From Maricurvus nonylphenolicus (GTDB taxonomy: Bacteria; Pseudomonadota; Gammaproteobacteria; Pseudomonadales; Cellvibrionaceae), in assembly GCF_042854845.1 (NCBI RefSeq), contig NZ_AP031498.1:4526001-4590000 (forward strand): 64,000 nt of DNA, in the 5' to 3' direction. This document shows positions 18,950 through 26,006 of the stretch, in pieces. Position 1 is the stretch's first letter. Each line of letters begins with the position of its first letter. The notes beneath the pieces were generated by a model. It did no database searches. It saw only the letters and a program-made list of their open reading frames with translations, and was not told where the DNA came from. The position numbers and the translations under genes were made by a program.

Positions 18950-19109
18950 AGTCCCAGCTTATCAGATTCCATCATTTGTGAAATAGCGCACATTGAGGGC
19001 AGGCCCTGCTTCAGCTTGGATTCAGACACTCAGGAGTAGGCTGGACTCATCATCAGCGATGTCATCCCACAGGGAGCATCGTAAAGGACATCTGTTTAGG
19101 AGAAGAACG

Positions 19110-19694
19110 ATGAAAACCAGTCAACTGATTATTGCTACAACCGCGGCTATTGCACTGAGCCAGTCAGCCCTGGCCAGTAATATTGATTATGCTCGCGTCA
19201 TTGACGCCGAGCCCGTATACAAAACCATTAAACACCGAGACCCCATACAGCAGTGCTGGATGGAAACCGTCTATCGACCAGCGGCCAAACCACGACATCA
19301 CGCCAAACACCACAACCGTCATAACAAAAGCTACACCCCCACCATTATCGGTGGTTTATTGGGTGGCGCTTTGGGTAACGAAGTGGGGAATAACAAAAGC
19401 GCCAAAAAAGTTGGTGCGGTAGCAGGAGCTGTACTGGGAGCCTCGCTGGCCAACGATTATGTCAGCTGGCGCAAGGGTAAAGAACACCCCCATTACAATG
19501 ATTACCATCATTCCAACTACCGGGAGAGCTACCAGGAAGAACGCTGCGAGACCGAGTATGAAGTCCGTTACGAAGAACGTTTGATAGGCTATGATGTTAC
19601 CTATCAATATAACGGTGAGCGGTATCATACACGTACGCGCAAACATCCCGGCAAGCGCCTGAAAGTCGCCGTGGATGTGACACCGGTAGAATAA
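19110..19694 (+). CDS. Glycine-zipper 2TM domain surface protein
   Basis: A 194-aa exported protein. A signal peptide (MKTSQLIIATTAAIALSQSALA) is followed by a Cys-containing region, a His-rich linker (HHAKHHNRHNK), a glycine zipper (IIGGLLGGALGNEVG, VGAVAGAVLGASLAND) and a C-terminal beta-rich part. This is the Rickettsia 17-kDa antigen type of fold, usually at the outer membrane but here without a lipobox. The start at 19110 is preceded by TTTAGGAGAAG; upstream in-frame codons lack a signal sequence. It lies ahead of the PepSY and two-component genes. Confidence 0.85.
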   Translation: MKTSQLIIATTAAIALSQSALASNIDYARVIDAEPVYKTIKHRDPIQQCWMETVYRPAAKPRHHAKHHNRHNKSYTPTIIGGLLGGALGNEVGNNKSAKKVGAVAGAVLGASLANDYVSWRKGKEHPHYNDYHHSNYRESYQEERCETEYEVRYEERLIGYDVTYQYNGERYHTRTRKHPGKRLKVAVDVTPVE

Positions 19695-19718
19695 CTCTGA
19701 CACGAGAATGACTTAATC

Positions 19719-20009
19719 ATGAGTTTCACACGCCCATCCCTGTTGATCAGTCTGCTGTTAGCCCTGAGCCCGGTTGCCGCCATCGCGGAACAACCCTCAG
19801 GTCTAACCTATGAAACCTGCCTAATAATTGCGCAACAGGGACAACTCTCCGCCCAACAAGCTGCTGATATTGCCCAAAAGCAGTACGGTGGTCGCGTGCT
19901 GAAAATCAAACCTGACGGCAAAGTCTACCGTATCAAATTGCTGCTGGATTCCGGTCGAGTGATTCAAGTCACGGTAGACGCCTACAGCGGTCAGCTCGGC
20001 AAAAGCTAA
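19719..20009 (+). CDS. PepSY domain protein, periplasmic
   Basis: A 96-aa protein with a signal peptide ending near AIA (residues 1-23) and a single PepSY domain (LSAQQAADIAQKQYGGRVLKIKP, then RVIQVTVDAYSGQL). PepSY proteins often bind or inhibit envelope proteases or act next to two-component sensors. It lies 24 nt after the glycine-zipper gene and 33 nt before the response regulator, so a common transcript is probable. Confidence 0.85.
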   Translation: MSFTRPSLLISLLLALSPVAAIAEQPSGLTYETCLIIAQQGQLSAQQAADIAQKQYGGRVLKIKPDGKVYRIKLLLDSGRVIQVTVDAYSGQLGKS

Positions 20010-20042
20010 ACAGCAACACCTAAAATAAAAAGGAAGCCTAAC

Positions 20043-20732
20043 GTGGGTGCACGTATTTTAATTGTTGAAGACGAACTCAATTTACAACAACAATTGCAAA
20101 CTCAACTGCAAGAACAGGATTACCAAATCACCACCGCCAGTGACGGCCGTGAAGGCCTTTACCAAGCCGAAGAATATGAATACGAGATGGCCATTATTGA
20201 TCTCGGCCTGCCCCATATCAACGGTATCGACCTGATCAAAAAACTGCGGGCACAAGGCAAACAGTTACCCATTTTAATTCTGACTGCCCGCGGCGACTGG
20301 CAAGACAAAGTTGAAGGGCTGGAATCTGGCGCCGATGATTATCTGGTAAAACCTTTCCACCCCGAAGAGTTGGCCGCACGTGTCCACGCATTACTGCGCC
20401 GCGCCGCTGGCCAAGCCGATAGCTGCTGGCACTTTGGCGCCATCACCGTGGAAGTGGATAAGAAACGTGTCCTGCTTGAGGATGCTCCACTGGAGCTAAC
20501 AAGCTTTGAATATAACACCCTGGAATACCTTATTCGCAATGCTGGCCAGGTGATTTCAAAAAGCAAACTTACCGAATACCTTTACGAACAGGACTTCGAT
20601 CGCGACAGTAATGTAATTGAAGTGTTTATCGCCCGTCTGCGTAAAAAGCTCGATCCGGATGGTAGCCTCAAACCTATTACAACCGTGCGTGGTCAGGGTT
20701 ACCGTTTTACCTTAACACCTGACAATCAGTAA
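20043..20732 (+). CDS. OmpR/PhoP-family response regulator
   Basis: A 229-aa transcription factor: receiver domain (phospho-acceptor D53 in MAIIDLGLPHING, K103 in LVKPFHP) and a winged-helix DNA-binding domain (NVIEVFIARLRKKLDPDG, TVRGQGYRF). The start codon is GTG at 20043, with AAAAAGGAAG in front; no nearby ATG is in frame. The next gene is its histidine kinase. The pair with an upstream PepSY gene resembles PhoPQ-like systems, but the signal and targets are not shown here. Confidence 0.93.
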   Translation: MGARILIVEDELNLQQQLQTQLQEQDYQITTASDGREGLYQAEEYEYEMAIIDLGLPHINGIDLIKKLRAQGKQLPILILTARGDWQDKVEGLESGADDYLVKPFHPEELAARVHALLRRAAGQADSCWHFGAITVEVDKKRVLLEDAPLELTSFEYNTLEYLIRNAGQVISKSKLTEYLYEQDFDRDSNVIEVFIARLRKKLDPDGSLKPITTVRGQGYRFTLTPDNQ

Positions 20733-20752
20733 ATGCGACCAATGCCAAGCTG

Positions 20753-22120
20753 ATGAAAAAACCGCAACTGCATTCACTGGCCGCTCGCCTGCTGGTGGCC
20801 AGCTTTATTATTCTGCCGCTGTTTGCCTTTATCAGTGGCGCAATGCTAGACCGTGCTTTTCAACAAAACCTGCGTGTTAGCGAAGCGGAAAAGTTGCGAA
20901 CCCAACTTTATATTCTCCTTGGTGCGTCAGAGTGGCTGGACGATAATCTCTGGCTGCCCGAACAACTCGCTGAACCCCGCTTTGCAGCCATCGACTCCGG
21001 ACTTTATGCCTGGGTTACCAACAACAGCGGCGACATACTCTGGCAATCACCCTCGAGCAAACTGGTCAACTTTGACCAGACGCAGACCAACCCATTACTC
21101 AGCACCGGCCGCGAGCAATTTCGCGATCTTAAACGCAACACCGAAAAGTATTTTTACTACCACTACGACCTGATTTGGGAAACCGATGGCGGCTCCGATA
21201 TCCCCCTGCGTTATACCCTGTGGCAGGACAAAAGCAGCTATCTAGCCAGCCTGAAACGTTACCGCACTCTGCTGTGGGAATGGTTAGGCGCGCTAACCTT
21301 ATTTTTATTGATCAGCCTTATCCTGATTATGCGCTGGGGCCTGGCCCCCTTAAAAAAACTGGCCAAAGATTTACAGAGCATTGAAGCCGGTCAACAGGAT
21401 CAACTGCCAGGCCACTATCCCGATGAAATCCAACCGGTAACCGACAGTTTAAATCAGTTACTGAAGAGCGAACGTCAGCAGCGCGATCGCTACCGCAATA
21501 CCCTGGGGGATTTAGCCCACAGCCTAAAAACCCCGCTGGCGGTCGTACGCGGTAGCCTGCCACAATTGCAGCAACAACCGGAACTCAAACAACAACTCGA
21601 CGAACAAGTAGAGCGCATGGACTCGATTGTTCGCCACCAACTACAAAGGGCCGTGCAACACAGCCAATCAAATTTTGCCCAGGACTCCATTCAAGTTGCC
21701 CCCATTGCCGAGCGCCTGCGCAATACTCTCAACAAGGTTTATCACGATAAGGATATTGAGTGCGATATCAATATTGCTGACAACACCCTGTTTTATGGCA
21801 GTGCTCAGGATTTAATGGAAGTCATGGGTAACCTGATGGAAAATGCATACAAATACGGCAATTCCAAAGTACAAATTAACAGCCAGATCGAAAATCAGCA
21901 CTTACAAATTGCCATTGCAGATAATGGCCAGGGCATTGCGCCCGAACAGCGACAAACTATTTTGCAGCGTGGGCAGCGGGCGGATACTGCTACACCAGGT
22001 CAGGGCATTGGCCTGGCGGTAGCTGTGGATATTATCAGTAGCTACAACGGAGAGTTGAGTGTTGATCAGGCTGCTTTGGGTGGTGCGCTGTTTACCATTA
22101 ATTTACCGTTGCCCTCCTAG
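20753..22120 (+). CDS. PhoQ-like sensor histidine kinase
   Basis: A 455-aa inner-membrane kinase. TM1 (about 12-31) and TM2 (about 177-194) flank a periplasmic sensor of about 145 residues that has a PhoQ-like start (LRTQLYILLGASEW). A HAMP linker leads to the H-box with H256 (LAHSLKTPLAVV), then N-box NLMENAYKYG and G-boxes DNGQGI and GQGIGLAVA. It follows the regulator by 20 nt. Magnesium, acid or peptide sensing is only an analogy. Confidence 0.92.
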   Translation: MKKPQLHSLAARLLVASFIILPLFAFISGAMLDRAFQQNLRVSEAEKLRTQLYILLGASEWLDDNLWLPEQLAEPRFAAIDSGLYAWVTNNSGDILWQSPSSKLVNFDQTQTNPLLSTGREQFRDLKRNTEKYFYYHYDLIWETDGGSDIPLRYTLWQDKSSYLASLKRYRTLLWEWLGALTLFLLISLILIMRWGLAPLKKLAKDLQSIEAGQQDQLPGHYPDEIQPVTDSLNQLLKSERQQRDRYRNTLGDLAHSLKTPLAVVRGSLPQLQQQPELKQQLDEQVERMDSIVRHQLQRAVQHSQSNFAQDSIQVAPIAERLRNTLNKVYHDKDIECDINIADNTLFYGSAQDLMEVMGNLMENAYKYGNSKVQINSQIENQHLQIAIADNGQGIAPEQRQTILQRGQRADTATPGQGIGLAVAVDIISSYNGELSVDQAALGGALFTINLPLPS

Positions 22121-22144
22121 ATTTTCAGGTTGTGCCATCGCCCC

Positions 22145-22317
22145 GGTTTAGCCAAGGAGGGAGAACTCCTATTCCCGGCTGCAAGACTTGCCCTGGGGCG
22201 CTCGCACTGCGGAACTCGCAAAATGCGCTCAGACAGTCCTCGTCAACGCTCCCGCCCCAGGACAAGTCTTAAACGCAGCCTGACTGGTCATAGGAGCTCT
22301 CCCCCCTTGGCTAAACC
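22145..22317. repeat. Nested palindromic element A
   Basis: Outer arms 22145-22172 and 22290-22317 (26 of 28 bp pair); inner arms 22177-22200 and 22253-22280 (6 bp plus 17 of 18 bp, with a 4-nt bulge at 22271-22274). The loop is 22201-22252. All three mismatches are A-C on the plus strand and G-U if the minus strand is transcribed. The minus-strand loop holds TGTCTGAGCG and GCGAGTTCCG, also seen in element B in the opposite orientation. It starts 24 nt after the kinase stop. No protein-coding signal is credible here. Confidence 0.85.
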
Positions 22318-22360
22318 TACCTTCAGTAAAATAAAAAAGATCAAAATTGGCACAGGGAAA

Positions 22361-22524
22361 GGAGGCAGTCGGTGGAGCTGCTCGTAGCAATCAGCCCATT
22401 GCTTAAGCGGCAGGAAAAAAGTCAGGGTAGTCGCGGAGGTTGTTTGAGCGAATGCGAGTTTACGTAGCGCTGACTTTTTTCCTGCCGCTTATGGGCGCGA
22501 AGAGCAGCTCCACCGACTGCCTCC
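22361..22524. repeat. Nested palindromic element B
   Basis: Outer arms 22361-22383 and 22502-22524 pair over 23 of 23 bp. Inner arms 22405-22425 and 22470-22490 pair over 21 of 21 bp, extended by GCCCAT (22394-22399) with ATGGGC (22491-22496) after a 5-nt bulge. The 44-nt loop 22426-22469 contains TTGTTTGAGCG and GCGAGTTTACG, matching the loop of element A inverted, whereas the stems of A and B are unrelated. The 43 bases between A and B are A-rich and show nothing else. Confidence 0.87.
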
Positions 22525-22552
22525 GGATTTAAATCTACAATGTAACGACCAT

Positions 22553-22581
22553 AAAAAAAGCAGCCATCTAGGCTGCTTTTT
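22553..22581 (-). terminator. Intrinsic terminator of the universal stress gene
   Basis: GCAGCC (22560-22565) pairs with GGCTGC (22571-22576) around a 5-nt loop, with A/T runs on both sides. On the minus strand the stem is followed by seven T, 23 nt past the stop codon of the universal stress gene. It could work in both directions. Confidence 0.85.
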
Positions 22582-22604
22582 CGTTTCCAATGTAGCCGGT
22601 TAAA

Positions 22605-23432
22605 TTAACGCACAATAGTATGGTTAAACACCATCACATCAGAATTCAAACCCGCAATCACACGGGAAGCTGTATTACCACGACGGGTACGACGCTTACC
22701 GGTTTGACCCAGGGTACCAATGATTACGATATCCGCTTCGATATCTTTGGCCACTTCAGCAACCACCTCATCGGTGTAACCTGAACGCACGTGAATCTTC
22801 TCGGCTGGCAGGCCGGTTTCATTGGCCAGCTTGCCACGATCAGGGTAGAGCATGGAATCGACGTAGGCATTTACCACATGGAAGTCGGCATTGTTGCGCT
22901 CCGCAACCAGACGACCACGCTCCAGTACACGGTCATTTAGTTCACGCTGATTCTCACGATCAGCCTGGAAGTTAACCGCAGCCAATACCACTTTACGCTC
23001 GGGCTTGGCGCCTGGGCGAACCAACAGCACCGGACAATCGGCGGTTTTCAGCAGATCCCATTTGGAGTCACTGAAGGTAAAACGACGGGCATTGCTAGGC
23101 TTGTGGACAGGCAGATAAATGGTATCTGCGCCAAAGTGACTGGCGGAACGCTGAATCGCCCACTGCCACTCGGAAGACCAGGACAGCTCGGCATCGGCTT
23201 CTACACCGGCAGCTTCAAGTGGCCCACGTACCTTTTCATCAAACCAAGCAGTGTCGCGGAACAGGTTGTCGTTATCTGCGCGTGTATCGACCGCCTCATG
23301 ATCTACCGCGATAAACACACGGATTTTAGGTTTCACTTCACGCTGACTGGCGGTAATTAACGCTCGCTCCAGTGCTACGTGTTCATCATCATTGGGGTCT
23401 ACAACTACAAAAAGCTTTTCCTGCTCGGCCAT
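22605..23432 (-). CDS. Universal stress protein, two UspA domains
   Basis: A 275-aa cytoplasmic protein of two tandem Usp folds (about 1-140 and 145-275). The second half ends with the nucleotide-binding type motif DIVIIGTLGQTGKRRTRRGNTASRVI (G-2x-G-9x-G(S/T) pattern). Such tandem Usp proteins support survival under energy or oxygen stress in pseudomonads. A 9-of-10 FNR/Anr box lies upstream at 23561-23574 with class II spacing to a possible -10, so anaerobic induction is likely (inference). Confidence 0.93.
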   Translation of the reverse strand: MAEQEKLFVVVDPNDDEHVALERALITASQREVKPKIRVFIAVDHEAVDTRADNDNLFRDTAWFDEKVRGPLEAAGVEADAELSWSSEWQWAIQRSASHFGADTIYLPVHKPSNARRFTFSDSKWDLLKTADCPVLLVRPGAKPERKVVLAAVNFQADRENQRELNDRVLERGRLVAERNNADFHVVNAYVDSMLYPDRGKLANETGLPAEKIHVRSGYTDEVVAEVAKDIEADIVIIGTLGQTGKRRTRRGNTASRVIAGLNSDVMVFNHTIVR

Positions 23433-23560
23433 GGGTCACCTACTTATTGTTTCTTTGGCTCTTAGTGTATTTCCCCTGTATTTGTCAGGGGTCCTGTGCA
23501 TAGTAGATAGAGTTATCTCATGCAGCAAGCGAATTGAAACATTTCAGGACAAAAGAGGTG

Positions 23561-23574
23561 TTGATCCATTTCAA
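23561..23574 (-). promoter_or_regulatory. FNR/Anr box upstream of the universal stress gene
   Basis: On the minus strand TTGAAATGGATCAA matches TTGAT-N4-ATCAA at 9 of 10 positions. A -10-like TTCAAT starts about 29 nt from the box centre, the spacing of class II FNR promoters (box centred at -41.5). The start codon is about 130 nt downstream, leaving a leader of roughly 95 nt. Confidence 0.6.
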
Positions 23575-23593
23575 CTAAGTGGCTTTTATTGCC

Positions 23594-23878
23594 TTATTGG
23601 CCCTGAGTAGAAACAGAATCACCTTTAGGTAAGGTGTCTTCCTCCAGCCAGCGTAACAACTCGTAGGCCTCAGGATCACTGCGCCCGCAAACATCTACCG
23701 TGGCACTAAAGCGTAAACAGACCTCGGGGCGTTCCGGCAAGCCAAAAATCTGGCAACGGTTATGCGTATCAAGCTGAATACAGCGCTCACCCGCCGGTTT
23801 GCCATCGGGCATCCCCGGGATAGCAGACGATATTGACGGCACAACACAACAGGCACCGCAGCCAGGGCGACATTCCAT
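23594..23878 (-). CDS. YkgJ-family cysteine cluster protein
   Basis: A 94-aa protein with the CxxxC-x2-CC type cluster MECRPGCGACC, then RCIQLD, RCQIFGLPERPEVCLRF and VCG. This is the zinc- or iron-binding YkgJ/CxxCxxCC family; its function is unknown. It stands alone between the universal stress gene and a periplasmic binding protein gene, all on the minus strand. Confidence 0.88.
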   Translation of the reverse strand: MECRPGCGACCVVPSISSAIPGMPDGKPAGERCIQLDTHNRCQIFGLPERPEVCLRFSATVDVCGRSDPEAYELLRWLEEDTLPKGDSVSTQGQ

Positions 23879-23953
23879 AGAGAATATAGGGGTTAATCAA
23901 AAGAGAGGTCGCAGACTACCACATTCGGTGGTCTGGCTCATACTTGGCGTTTT

Positions 23954-24751
23954 CTATTGAACACTGTAGCGAGCGAGGATGTTATCAATCACTCCGGTTT
24001 GCTGCAGGGTGGCCAATCGCTGATTTACAAAGCGCTTAAAATTATCGCTGAAGGCATTATCCATCATAATCGTTACCGGTAAGGTTACACCCACAGGAAA
24101 ACTTTCAAAGCGCTGCCAGGGCTCTCCCAGCTTTGCCCATAGGTAAGAAACCCGGTCAGGGTTGCCAAGGTAAAAATCACCCCGTCCCCGCTGCAATAGC
24201 TCCAGGGCGTGAAACTGATCCTGAGCACCTATGATTTCGGCACCCTGAGCTATCAACTGTTTTTTCACCCCTGAGTATTGAAAACCGCTGATCACCACCA
24301 CCCGTTTTCCATACCAGGAAACAGGCGGCGATAGCGCTGCGGTTTGTGCCTGGTCGCGATAACCGATTAACGCGTAGCGGTAATGAAACAGGTCAACTTC
24401 AGCCAAGTATTGATTGTCATCTGGCGCCGCCTGGGTCCAACTGCGAAAGCCATAGGTTACCCAATAATTAAGCTTGCCTTCATAAATAAAGCGCTTAACC
24501 CGTTTAACGGGAATGGCCTGAGGATCCAGCTCGAAACTGGATCCTTCGAAAACCGCATTAAGAATATCGGTGATAATGCCACTGCCCTCTTCGACAGGCA
24601 CTATATATTGATAGGGCTGCCCAGCAGAGCCATTAATCAGATAGGTAATTTTGGCAGGATCAATAATTGGCCCGGCCGGACCAGCCTTGGCCCAGCAACA
24701 CCAAAGCAATAGCAGGCCTGCCCTGCAGGATAACCTCAGGAAGCCTTTCAC
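23954..24751 (-). CDS. Periplasmic solute-binding protein (SBP family 3 type)
   Basis: A 265-aa protein from the GTG at 24751, chosen because KGFLRLSCRAGLLLLWCCWAKA then forms a normal signal peptide; a TTG 16 codons upstream is possible but its residues do not fit. The mature part resembles amino-acid-type binding proteins without a transporter gene nearby (ITYLINGSAGQPYQYIVPVEEGSGIITDILNAVF; VVVISGFQYSGVKKQLIAQGAEI; ending QTGVIDNILARYSVQ). Such orphan proteins are frequent in marine gammaproteobacteria and their ligands are unknown. A 9-of-10 FNR box lies about 92 nt upstream. Confidence 0.8.
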   Translation of the reverse strand: MKGFLRLSCRAGLLLLWCCWAKAGPAGPIIDPAKITYLINGSAGQPYQYIVPVEEGSGIITDILNAVFEGSSFELDPQAIPVKRVKRFIYEGKLNYWVTYGFRSWTQAAPDDNQYLAEVDLFHYRYALIGYRDQAQTAALSPPVSWYGKRVVVISGFQYSGVKKQLIAQGAEIIGAQDQFHALELLQRGRGDFYLGNPDRVSYLWAKLGEPWQRFESFPVGVTLPVTIMMDNAFSDNFKRFVNQRLATLQQTGVIDNILARYSVQ

Positions 24752-24842
24752 TTTACACTCGCGGTGGCATAGACCAGCAGCACGTCCAGATAACCTCAAT
24801 ACAACCTAATTTGAGATGGTAACGTTAACGGTAGACAGGTTA

Positions 24843-24856
24843 TTGAACAAGATCAA
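24843..24856 (-). promoter_or_regulatory. FNR/Anr-like box upstream of the binding protein gene
   Basis: The plus strand reads TTGAACAAGATCAA, 9 of 10 to the FNR consensus. Facing the minus-strand gene, a weak -10-like TACCAT lies at about class II distance (24821-24816). The match is good but the -10 is poor. Confidence 0.4.
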
Positions 24857-24926
24857 TATGGCATAAATATGACATGACTATTGTTTGCCTGGCTTAACCA
24901 CACAAACTCAAGGGGATTTACCGTAT

Positions 24927-25778
24927 CTAATGTGCCGCCACCTCGGAAAGGTCTGTAACTATATCAGCACGACATACACCCCAATCACAAAATACTTTCA
25001 GGCTTTTACTGTCAGGGCAGCCTTCAGCGATATAGGTTTCTTCTTTGTAAATCTGATGTACCAGGGCAATATCGCGACCACACCCCGCCCGCATTGACAT
25101 CTGCTCAACCTTGAATTGATATTTCCCCAAGGGTTTGGGTGCCGCCAAGCGCCGCTGTAACGCGAGATAATTTTCACTGTCAGGAGTGGTGTTTAGAGCC
25201 GCATAAAAATCTGTAGACCCAAACGCACTAACCATCGCGTTTACCAGTTCAGTCATGGATTCCCTGGCAGCGATGTTATAGCCGTCGATATAATTCAGGG
25301 TAAAACCACTCCCAGAGAAAGTTTCAGCCCAAAGCTTATCTCCCGTTGGACTTTCGAGCACCAAAGTAACTTCAAGGCCTCCCCAAGTTGGTACCACTAA
25401 AGGGGCAAACCAGGTGTAGTTATTAAACCCGACATCCTCTACGTAAGCTTTAATGATGGGTAACTGTTTACTGTCGCGCGTTCCGCGTACTTTGGTGTGA
25501 TAACCGGCAGCTTGAAGTGCAGTGTGAATAGTATCCATGAGCTGGCGACTCTCATCACCCTCGATATCGACACCCACCACAGGAATATAAAACAGTGTAA
25601 AACGCCCCCAACCAACGCGCTCACTGGAAAATCCCTGGGCGTAGCGATCGACAGTAATAGCACCTTCACGGGGAGAGTTTGTGCTGGCGATTTCGTCGTG
25701 CTGTAATCCATGAATAGAACAGGCACTTAGCCCTAATGCACATAGGGCAGTAAAAAGCTTCATTCCTCGAAGAAACAT
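24927..25778 (-). CDS. Putative lipoprotein of unknown function
   Basis: A 283-aa protein. A lipobox LSAC (CALGLSACSIH, Cys at residue 20) marks a lipoprotein. The mature part has an ITVDRYAQGFSSERVGWGRFTLFYIPVVGVDIEGD region and a C-terminal part with three to four Cys that could form disulfides (GCGRD, GCPD, FCDWGVC). The ATG at 25778 is used because AAGGGA lies 8 nt upstream; the ATG at 25763 has no room for a ribosome site. I do not recognise the family. Confidence 0.75.
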   Translation of the reverse strand: MFLRGMKLFTALCALGLSACSIHGLQHDEIASTNSPREGAITVDRYAQGFSSERVGWGRFTLFYIPVVGVDIEGDESRQLMDTIHTALQAAGYHTKVRGTRDSKQLPIIKAYVEDVGFNNYTWFAPLVVPTWGGLEVTLVLESPTGDKLWAETFSGSGFTLNYIDGYNIAARESMTELVNAMVSAFGSTDFYAALNTTPDSENYLALQRRLAAPKPLGKYQFKVEQMSMRAGCGRDIALVHQIYKEETYIAEGCPDSKSLKVFCDWGVCRADIVTDLSEVAAH

Positions 25779-25947
25779 CTCAATAATCCCTTACAACTTC
25801 TATTAGAAACTAGCCTGCCGACTGTACCGATTTCAGCAATAGAAATATAGAAAAAACTAAATTTTCTCTATGAACTCAAGGAAATTGATTAAAACAAGAA
25901 CAAAAACAAACGCAACTGACGTGCTACAAAAACAGAATGGAAAGTAT

Positions 25948-25986
25948 CTGAAAAACTTAACCAACAACTTCAGTTAAGTTTTTCAG
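25948..25986 (-). terminator. Bidirectional hairpin terminator after the RND gene
   Basis: CTGAAAAACTTAAC (25948-25961) and GTTAAGTTTTTCAG (25973-25986) form a perfect 14-bp stem with an 11-nt loop. It lies 20 nt past the RND gene stop on the minus strand, and its T-rich arm makes it a plausible intrinsic terminator. Confidence 0.65.
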
Positions 25987-26006
25987 AAAAATAAATGCAC
26001 AGGCGA

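Noticed and set aside
22130..22387. 85-codon plus-strand frame over element A
   Set aside because: It lies wholly in nested inverted repeats, is very rich in Arg/Ser/Pro and has no ribosome site; structure explains the sequence better.
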